Shown: positions 58,175-64,000 of the stretch, in pieces | How positions within the stretch are numbered: the stretch's first letter is position 1 | Layout of the letters: every line of letters starts with the position of its first letter | Source of the DNA: Desulfuromonadaceae bacterium | GTDB lineage: Bacteria; Desulfobacterota; Desulfuromonadia; Geobacterales; Pseudopelobacteraceae | NCBI GenBank assembly: GCA_028683435.1 | Contig: JAQUIG010000010.1 | Coordinates: forward strand, 1 to 64,000 | Direction of reading: 5' to 3' | DNA: 64,000 nt | Notes under the pieces: model-generated | Told to the model about the DNA's origin: nothing | Database searches by the model: none | Seen by the model: only the letters and a program-made list of their open reading frames with translations | Position numbers and translations under genes: made by a program

Positions 58175-58692
58175 AGATCAAGCAAGCCGTCTAGCGGGGT
58201 AATAATCATTTTTTTCCCCGCTATGTCAATATGCGCAATTACATCGGCAATAGCCGGGATTAAATACTCTTTGGAACTGCCGCGTACAACATAGACATCA
58301 CTACTGCCGGTTTCAAAGATATCAACAAGTTCACCCAGTTCGATTCCTTGATCGGTCTGAACAACAAGACCGATCAGGTCACGCCAGTAATATTCATCAG
58401 CATCCGGGACAGGCAACTGGCTTCGCTTCAGGCAAACCTCTGATCCTTTCATGGAGAGAACCTGATTTATGTCGGAAAAATCATCCAGACCTATAATGAA
58501 ACCGCCGGCATGTGCAGAAACACTCTTGACGGCGTACTCACAAAGTATACCGTCCTTCCCTTTAAGGAACGTAGTTTCAGCAGACTGCAAACTGTTTATA
58601 TTTCCGGAATAGGAGAAGACCTTCAAAAGACCCTTTATTCCGTGAGTACCAATGATCTTCCCTACCGGAATCAATTCATCCTGATCTGTCAT
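58171..58692 (-). CDS. rimM: 16S rRNA processing protein RimM
   Basis: 173 residues. Two-domain RimM with N-terminal [20 protein letters not shown] and C-terminal PRC-barrel ([34 protein letters not shown]). Assists 30S head assembly. Directly abuts khpA and overlaps trmD. Confidence 0.95.
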   Translation of the reverse strand: MTDQDELIPVGKIIGTHGIKGLLKVFSYSGNINSLQSAETTFLKGKDGILCEYAVKSVSAHAGGFIIGLDDFSDINQVLSMKGSEVCLKRSQLPVPDADEYYWRDLIGLVVQTDQGIELGELVDIFETGSSDVYVVRGSSKEYLIPAIADVIAHIDIAGKKMIITPLDGLLDL

Positions 58693-58923
58693 TTATTCTA
58701 CAATCTTGAGGATTGCCTTCTTGTTGTCTTTTGTCGATACAGCATTAAGGATCGTACGGATCGCTTTGGCGGTCCGTCCTTCCTTGCCGATGATGCGTCC
58801 CATGTCTTCTTTGGCGACGGTCAAGCTTATGACCAGAGTATCCTCTTCTGTCTCCTCGGTTGCATTTACGTGAGTCGGGTCATCGACCAGTGCCTTAGCA
58901 ATGCCTTCAACAAGAGTCTTCAT
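58693..58923 (-). CDS. khpA: KH-domain RNA-binding protein KhpA
   Basis: 76 residues, a single KH domain with the GxxG loop in GRIIGKEGRTAKAIR. Small RNA-binding partner found between rpsP and rimM in many bacteria. Stop directly abuts the rimM start. Confidence 0.94.
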   Translation of the reverse strand: MKTLVEGIAKALVDDPTHVNATEETEEDTLVISLTVAKEDMGRIIGKEGRTAKAIRTILNAVSTKDNKKAILKIVE

Positions 58924-58981
58924 GACGGTATCCTCTGATGCTCATATAGAGTGACCGGCGAACCGGAGGGTACTGGACACG

Positions 58982-59248
58982 TTAAGCGGCAGTTTCAGGG
59001 GCCTTGCCAAGAAGTCCGGCATTCTTTAAAAGCTGACGAACCGTATCGGTAGGCTGGGCGCCCTTGCTGAGCCATGCGGCTGCTTTCTCGACCTTCAGTT
59101 TAACAACTGCCGGATTTTTGGTAGGGTCGTATGTACCGACATTTTCAATGAAGCTGCCATCTCTGCGACTGCGCCCATCGGCAACAACGATCTGGTAGAA
59201 AGGTCTTTTTTTAGCGCCTGCACGTGCAAGCCTGATTTTTGTAGCCAT
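58982..59248 (-). CDS. rpsP: ribosomal protein S16
   Basis: 88 residues. Typical bS16 start [20 protein letters not shown] and [11 protein letters not shown]. Start 59248 follows AGGAGG; an extension to 59305 is not supported. Confidence 0.97.
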   Translation of the reverse strand: MATKIRLARAGAKKRPFYQIVVADGRSRRDGSFIENVGTYDPTKNPAVVKLKVEKAAAWLSKGAQPTDTVRQLLKNAGLLGKAPETAA

Positions 59249-59312
59249 TGGTGTTTCCTCCTGATTTTGTACTTCTTGGATGTTATATTTTTGAACGGGT
59301 CTCATGCTTGGG

Positions 59313-60683
59313 CTAGCGAAAAGGCATCATTCCTTTCCCAGGTCCGCCAAGTCCCCCCATACCTTTGAGTAGACCTTTAGGACCAAGTTTCTGCATCATC
59401 TTCATCATTTTTTGTGCGTCAGTAAAACGTTTAAGCAGCAGATTGACTTCCTGTACTGATGTGCCGCTCCCTTTCGATATCCGTAGACGCCGACTGCCGT
59501 TTATAATGCCGTGATTAGCGCGTTCACCCGGGGTCATCGAGCGAATAATCGCTTCAATGCGCTTTATTTCATTTTCACTTGGCTGGGCACCCTTCATCTG
59601 CTTCATCATTTTGCCCATACCAGGGATCATTCCCATGATTGATTCAACTGAGCCGAGCTTTTTAATCTGCTGCATCTGTGCGAGAAAATCTTCCAGATCA
59701 AACTGGTTTTTCTTCAGCTTCTGCTGAAGAAGGGTTGTTTCTTTCTCGTCAAAAAGGGTCTGTGCCTTTTCAACAAGTGTAAGGACGTCACCCATGCCGA
59801 GAATACGCGAGACGAGCCGGTCAGCATGGAAAACTTCCAATGCGTCCAGCTTTTCACCAAGCCCGACAAATTTAATAGGTTTACCGGTAACCGCTTTGAT
59901 GGAAAGTGCCGCTCCACCTTTTGCATCGCCGTCAAGTTTGGACAGGACAACGCCGCTGATCTCTAGACGGTCATTAAAACCACTGGCAATAGTAACCGCT
60001 TCCTGGCCGGTCATGGCATCAGCCACAAAAAGTATTTCGCGCGGCTGAACAGCTTCATTAATCTCGCGCAGCTCGTTCATCAGGAAGTCATCGATCTGGT
60101 GACGCCCTGCTGTGTCGAGAATAACGGTGTCGTAGCCGTTCAGTTCAGCAAATTTCATGGCGCTTATACAGATATCAAGCGGTTTCTGATCGACGGTTGA
60201 AGCAAAAACCTCAAGGCCGAGCTGGCGCCCTACCGTTTTAAGCTGTTCAATGGCCGCCGGTCTATATACGTCGGCCGGCACCAGCAATGGTCGCCGTTTC
60301 TGCTTTTTGAGCAGGTTGCCCAGTTTACCGCATGTCGTGGTTTTACCGGCTCCCTGCAGGCCGACCATCATAATGGCTACAGGTGGTTTTGCCGCGAGGT
60401 CCAGTGAATTGTCTTCACCACCTCCCATGATGGCAACCAGTTCGTCGTGGACGATCTTGATTACCTGCTGTCCGGGTGACATGCTGCTCAGGACTTCAGT
60501 ACCAACCGCCTTGCGCCGGACGTTTTCTACAAAATCCTTGACAACCTTGAAGTTAACATCCGCCTCAAGGAGAGCCAGACGAACCTCGCGCAAAGCTTCC
60601 TTGATATTATCCTCAGTCATTACTCCCTGACCGCGGAGCTTTTTAAAGACTGATTCCAGTTTGTCGGATAGGCTGTCAAACAT
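59313..60683 (-). CDS. ffh: signal recognition particle GTPase Ffh
   Basis: 456 residues. N domain, G domain with [21 protein letters not shown], and [14 protein letters not shown], then the Met-rich M domain ([31 protein letters not shown]) that holds 4.5S RNA and signal peptides. First gene of the operon; a near-consensus promoter lies at 60730-60758. Confidence 0.97.
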   Translation of the reverse strand: MFDSLSDKLESVFKKLRGQGVMTEDNIKEALREVRLALLEADVNFKVVKDFVENVRRKAVGTEVLSSMSPGQQVIKIVHDELVAIMGGGEDNSLDLAAKPPVAIMMVGLQGAGKTTTCGKLGNLLKKQKRRPLLVPADVYRPAAIEQLKTVGRQLGLEVFASTVDQKPLDICISAMKFAELNGYDTVILDTAGRHQIDDFLMNELREINEAVQPREILFVADAMTGQEAVTIASGFNDRLEISGVVLSKLDGDAKGGAALSIKAVTGKPIKFVGLGEKLDALEVFHADRLVSRILGMGDVLTLVEKAQTLFDEKETTLLQQKLKKNQFDLEDFLAQMQQIKKLGSVESIMGMIPGMGKMMKQMKGAQPSENEIKRIEAIIRSMTPGERANHGIINGSRRLRISKGSGTSVQEVNLLLKRFTDAQKMMKMMQKLGPKGLLKGMGGLGGPGKGMMPFR

Positions 60684-60729
60684 CGTAGGTTATTCTGCCT
60701 CGGATACAGAGTTATTCCAAAAGGGGGTC

Positions 60730-60758
60730 ACTATAAAGGTGCACCCCGCTGCTGTCAA
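60730..60758 (-). promoter_or_regulatory. sigma70 promoter of the ffh-rplS operon
   Basis: Reading leftward: TTGACA (60758-60753), 17-base spacer, TATAGT (60735-60730). Nearly perfect consensus, start near 60723, about 40 nt before the ffh ATG. GCACCCCGC (60741-60749) in its spacer is repeated inverted at 60787-60795. Confidence 0.8.
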
Positions 60759-60872
60759 GAACTATTTGTTTTTAAAGCCGTATTAGGCGGGGTGCCGGAG
60801 GACATTATGTCATTGGCTGGTTTCGTTTTGTGATGTTCAGCATGGTATGTACATCTGGGAGCAACAATCTGT

Positions 60873-61160
60873 TCAATCACCTGAATCTTTAATATTCTCG
60901 GCACTCCAGACCGGCTTATAGCGCAAATCGGTCTCTTTAAGATAGATAACGTCCGGCAAAACATCTTTGGTAGTGAGAGACTGCAATACGCTGTCATAAA
61001 GATCGCTGTTATAGCAAATTGCCAGGCCGCAGTCGGTTGAAAGCGCTCTGGGGGCAGGTATGAGCAGAATTGTAACTCCTAAACTTTTGAGAACGTTTTC
61101 AGCTTTCATGACACGATGTGCTGAGTTGAATACAGCAAGTAACTGTCCATTTTGAACCAA
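60873..61160 (-). CDS. DUF3343 protein (putative Se/S carrier-like)
   Basis: 95 residues from TTG 61160, with GGAG about ten bases upstream. The family motif appears as LLIPAPRALSTDCGLAICY, with a conserved Cys45. Annotators call the family putative Se/S carriers because of a resemblance to YedF/TusA-linked domains; the role is unproven. The C-terminal tail beyond about residue 75 is variable. Confidence 0.72.
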   Translation of the reverse strand: MVQNGQLLAVFNSAHRVMKAENVLKSLGVTILLIPAPRALSTDCGLAICYNSDLYDSVLQSLTTKDVLPDVIYLKETDLRYKPVWSAENIKDSGD

Positions 61161-61264
61161 TGTAATGATCTCCTGTAATTTGAGCTTAACGATGCAGACC
61201 TAATGTGTAATGCTAATTGACAAAAGCGGTATGAGTTCCTACTATGCCCGGAAAGGAGATGTAC

Positions 61265-61531
61265 ATGGAAGGCGCAATTGTCATTACAGGACTGGTTGTT
61301 TTAGCTTTAATTGTTAGTATCCCATGTGGTTATATTCGTCAAAATTATCCCAAATATTCCTTCATGTGGTTTCTTCTTATTCATCTGCCGATCCCTTTTA
61401 TTGTGCTGTTGCGCATCGAAGCGGGTCTCAGTTGGCATATTATCCCTTTAACACTGGGCGGCTCAATAGCCGGGCAGATTATTGGCGGTTCCGTAAGCCG
61501 CCGGAGAAAGCAAAATGTCAAAGCGCCCTAA
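61265..61531 (+). CDS. small membrane protein
   Basis: 88 residues, start MEGAIVIT at 61265 after AAAGGAG. Three hydrophobic stretches (about 3-22, 34-50, 57-75) and a basic tail SRRRKQN, so the C terminus is probably cytoplasmic. No family recognised. It overlaps the next gene by 17 bp and may be co-expressed with it. Confidence 0.7.
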   Translation: MEGAIVITGLVVLALIVSIPCGYIRQNYPKYSFMWFLLIHLPIPFIVLLRIEAGLSWHIIPLTLGGSIAGQIIGGSVSRRRKQNVKAP

Positions 61532-61988
61532 GATGGCTTTTCCTCGCCCGTTATCAGGATTGGTGCAGGAGAGTCTGGTCGGCTTCGGGCTAGCGGAACG
61601 ATTGCGTGAAGCGGAAATCTGGCGTATATGGCCGGATGTTGTCGGAGGAACACTTGCCAGTCGGGCGCAACCGGTGCGGATCATCGACGGTAAATTGACC
61701 GTAGCGGTCTCCAGTGCACCCTGGCTGCAAGAACTCCGTTTCATGACCGCCATGATGAAAGAAAAACTCAACGGCTGTCTCGGGGCTGAGGTCGTCCGCG
61801 AAATTGTGCTTAAAGCGGGCAGGGTTAAAATACCGGCCGCCGAAGTGCCGGACAAAATTGTAGTTCCCCGGCAACTCACCCCGCATCAGCTGTTGTTGAT
61901 TGAAGCGCAATCAACAACCATTAAAGATCCGGAAACCAGGCAGGCATTTATCGAACTGATGCGGACCAGTATGGAACAGCAAAACTGA
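61515..61988 (+). CDS. DUF721/DciA-like protein
   Basis: 157 residues. The DUF721 core is visible: WRIWPDVVGGTLASRAQPVR and KLTVAVSSAPWLQELRFMTA. DciA-type members load the replicative helicase DnaB in bacteria lacking DnaC; shorter DUF721 proteins are mostly untested. It ends one base before the ettA 3' end. Confidence 0.8.
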   Translation: MSKRPKMAFPRPLSGLVQESLVGFGLAERLREAEIWRIWPDVVGGTLASRAQPVRIIDGKLTVAVSSAPWLQELRFMTAMMKEKLNGCLGAEVVREIVLKAGRVKIPAAEVPDKIVVPRQLTPHQLLLIEAQSTTIKDPETRQAFIELMRTSMEQQN

Positions 61989-63668
61989 TTAGGACCTTGT
62001 CAGCTGGCGGTACTTGATGCGGTGCGGGATATCGGCAGCAGATCCCAGCCGTTTTTTACGATCCTCTTCATACTCTGAATAATTCCCTTCAAACCAGACG
62101 ACTTTAGAATCACCCTCAAACGCCAGAATGTGTGTAGCTATACGATCCAGAAACCAGCGGTCATGAGAGATCACTACAGCACAGCCGGCAAAATTATCAA
62201 GGGCCTCTTCAAGAGCCCGCATAGTGTTGACATCCAGATCATTGGTCGGTTCATCCAACAGGATTACGTTGGCGCCGCTCTTCAACATCCGGGCCAGATG
62301 TACCCGGTTGCGTTCACCCCCTGAAAGTGTCCCGACTTTTTTCTGCTGATCGCTGCCGGAAAAATTGAAGCGTGAAACATATGCCCGCGAATTTACCAGC
62401 ACCTTGCCGAACTGAATCGCTTCCTGCCCTTCTGAAATTTCTTCCCAGATAGTTTTGTCCGGATTGAGCGCATCCCGGCTCTGATCAACATACGCCAGCT
62501 GAACCGTGTCACCAATTCTGAACGTTCCGGAGTCGGCTTTTTCCTGTCCGGTAATCATGCGGAAGAGTGTTGTCTTACCGGCGCCGTTAGGGCCGATAAC
62601 GCCGACGATACCGCCGCGCGGCAACCGAAATGTCATATCCTCAACAAGCAGCCGGTCACCGTACCCTTTGGCTACTTTTTCTGCCTCTATAACGATATCT
62701 CCCAACCGCGGGCCTGGTGGCAGGTAAATTTCAAGATCCCGTGCATGTTTTTCACTGCCCTGTGCAACCATATCTTCATAGGAGCTGATACGCGCCTGCG
62801 ACTTGGCATGCCGACCTTTCGGTGACATCCTGATCCATTCAAGCTCGCGTTTCAGCGTTTTCTGCCGCTCTGATTCCTGTTTCTCTTCATTGGCCAGGCG
62901 GTTCTGTTTTTGCTCAAGCCAGGAAGAATAGTTCCCTTTCCAGGGGATGCCTTCGCCGCGGTCCAGCTCCAATATCCAGCCGGCTACATTATCCAAAAAA
63001 TAGCGATCGTGAGTAACAGCGATAACCGTGCCGGGGTAGTTTTGCAGATGATGTTCCAGCCAGGCAACGGTTTCGGCATCCAGATGGTTTGTCGGTTCGT
63101 CGAGAAGCAGAATGTCCGGTTTCTTGAGCAACAAACGGCAGAGAGCAACGCGGCGCTTCTCGCCGCCGGAAAGGACTTTTACCGATGCATCTCCATCCGG
63201 GCAGCGAAGTGCCTCCATAGCCATTTCAAGACGTGAGTCCAGTTCCCAGGCATCCTGGTGATCCAGTTTCTCCTGGAGGATTGCCTGGCGATCACAAAGT
63301 TTTTCAAAATCGGCATCCGGTTCTGAGAATTTGTCGGTGATGGCATTGAATTCAGCCAACAGGTCAACTGTTTCCTGAACCCCTTCTTCGACAATCTGTC
63401 GAACCGTTTTTGTTTCGTCAAGCCGTGGTTCCTGCTCCAAATAGCCCACGGTATATCCCGGTGATAGTACCGCCTGACCATTGAAATCCTTGTCTACTCC
63501 CGCCATAATCTTGAGCAGAGACGACTTTCCGGAACCGTTTAAGCCCAGTACACCGATCTTTGCACCATAAAAATAGGATAGCGATATATCCTTTATAACA
63601 GGCTTCTTGTCATAAAACTTGCTGACCCGCATCATTGAATAAATAATCTTGTTTGGTTCAACAGCCAT
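61989..63668 (-). CDS. ettA: energy-dependent translational throttle protein EttA (ABC-F)
   Basis: 559 residues. Two ABC domains: GLNGSGKSS / [13 protein letters not shown] / [11 protein letters not shown], then GPNGAGKTT / [13 protein letters not shown] / [11 protein letters not shown]. The linker between them (about 245-320) and the arm region fit EttA, which binds the ribosomal E site and gates translation by ATP/ADP ratio. Start 63668 (MAVEPNKI) follows AGAGGAAA; a frame to 63782 is rejected as it overlaps the divergent promoter. Confidence 0.94.
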   Translation of the reverse strand: MAVEPNKIIYSMMRVSKFYDKKPVIKDISLSYFYGAKIGVLGLNGSGKSSLLKIMAGVDKDFNGQAVLSPGYTVGYLEQEPRLDETKTVRQIVEEGVQETVDLLAEFNAITDKFSEPDADFEKLCDRQAILQEKLDHQDAWELDSRLEMAMEALRCPDGDASVKVLSGGEKRRVALCRLLLKKPDILLLDEPTNHLDAETVAWLEHHLQNYPGTVIAVTHDRYFLDNVAGWILELDRGEGIPWKGNYSSWLEQKQNRLANEEKQESERQKTLKRELEWIRMSPKGRHAKSQARISSYEDMVAQGSEKHARDLEIYLPPGPRLGDIVIEAEKVAKGYGDRLLVEDMTFRLPRGGIVGVIGPNGAGKTTLFRMITGQEKADSGTFRIGDTVQLAYVDQSRDALNPDKTIWEEISEGQEAIQFGKVLVNSRAYVSRFNFSGSDQQKKVGTLSGGERNRVHLARMLKSGANVILLDEPTNDLDVNTMRALEEALDNFAGCAVVISHDRWFLDRIATHILAFEGDSKVVWFEGNYSEYEEDRKKRLGSAADIPHRIKYRQLTRS

Positions 63669-63765
63669 GAGTTTCCTCTCTGATTTATCTGTATTGTTCG
63701 TCTCTTTTACATGGCGATTACCGCTCGTGTCAATGGCTTTGGATGTTCGGGTGGTTAGCAAAAAC

Positions 63766-63793
63766 TTGACAAACTTGACCAATGTGATATTTT
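63766..63793 (+). promoter_or_regulatory. sigma70-like promoter of the second ferritin-like gene
   Basis: TTGACA (63766-63771), 16-base spacer, TATTTT (63788-63793). AACTTGAC occurs twice in tandem here (63764-63771 and 63773-63779 region). Confidence 0.5.
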
Positions 63794-63823
63794 TTAAAAA
63801 AATACCTTAAGGAGGGCAGGACT

Positions 63824-64000
63824 ATGAGTATAGATATTCAAGAGGCGATCAAGCGCTCCATCCAGACTGAAAAAAATGCCATGAATTTTTATCAGCTTGG
63901 TGCACAAAAGATGAAAAATCCCGATGCGCGTCGTACCTTTGAGCTGCTCGCCAGTGAGGAACGTGAGCATGCTGCTCAGTTTTATAAAATTTATAAAGGT
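63824..64000 (+). CDS. ferritin-like diiron protein, 5' part (runs off the window)
   Basis: 59 codons are visible, starting at ATG 63824 after AAGGAGGG. MSIDIQEAIKRSIQTEKNAM and LLASEEREHAAQFYKIY give the first Glu helix and an E-x-x-H ligand pair of the rubrerythrin/ferritin-like fold. It is related in type to the protein of 41447-41944. The 3' end lies outside the window. Confidence 0.8.
   Translation, partial: MSIDIQEAIKRSIQTEKNAMNFYQLGAQKMKNPDARRTFELLASEEREHAAQFYKIYKG

Noticed and set aside
60755-60997. Minus-strand ORF of 80 codons between the DUF3343 gene and ffh
   Set aside because: It overlaps DUF3343 in another frame, spans the -35 region of the ffh promoter and shows no family features.

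Overview
The window looks like a chromosomal piece of a Geobacter-type bacterium (Desulfuromonadia/Geobacterales, for example Geobacter, Trichlorobacter or the propionate-type Pelobacter group). The reasons are a B. subtilis-type frdCAB fumarate reductase/succinate dehydrogenase, AcnB, an archaeal-type (ApgM-like) phosphoglycerate mutase, PAS-rich sigma54-linked two-component genes, ferritin-like diiron proteins, a DUF3343 protein, and the gene order ffh-rpsP-khpA-rimM-trmD-rplS-rnhB. This assignment rests on recognising gene families, not on a database search.

Layout. 1-160: probable remnant of a group II intron 5' end. 434-8164: signalling block, with a hybrid kinase and a sigma54 activator overlapping by 4 bp, paired palindromes plus a sigma54-like promoter, cheW, a chemoreceptor and a sensorless kinase. 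8323-9548: a scar made of three decayed gene pieces (response regulator, sugar transferase, outer-membrane barrel). 9891-16392: larE, tRNA-Lys, hrpB, pgi, eno. 16612-35245: a large envelope cluster, with a MacA-like adaptor, ABC ATPase, FtsX-type permease, sigma54 response regulator, 1200-residue AsmA-like protein, lipoprotein with a YdbL-like end, 2768-residue exported propeller/TPR/CHAT protein, SH3 protein and M48 protease. 35457-38778: acnB and a PH-SHOCT gene. 38796-44496: FAD dehydrogenase, Hsp70-like protein, ferritin-like protein, tRNA-Leu, small proteins, tgt. 44767-50515: a 37-codon ORF, frdCAB, a lone cas6-like gene, ApgM-like mutase. 50679-55689: mltG, HDOD protein, GspE/PilB ATPase, metallophosphoesterase. 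55674-60683: rnhB and the ribosomal/tRNA-modification/SRP operon on the minus strand. 60873-64000: DUF3343, a small membrane protein, DciA-like, EttA, and the start of a second ferritin-like gene.

How the genes work together. AcnB, FrdCAB, Eno, ApgM-like mutase and Pgi give parts of the TCA cycle and gluconeogenesis. acnB and frdCAB share a GTGTATACAG motif at their promoters, on opposite strands, which hints at a common regulator. The 434-7213 block reads as a self-contained circuit in which the activator may bind the palindromes and drive cheW-mcp. The best candidate for an undescribed system is 16612-35245. Its centre is an exported CHAT protease carrying an apparent second, degenerate CHAT domain in the middle, translationally coupled to a lipoprotein and an AsmA-like protein that recall the YdbH-YnbE-YdbL envelope bridge.
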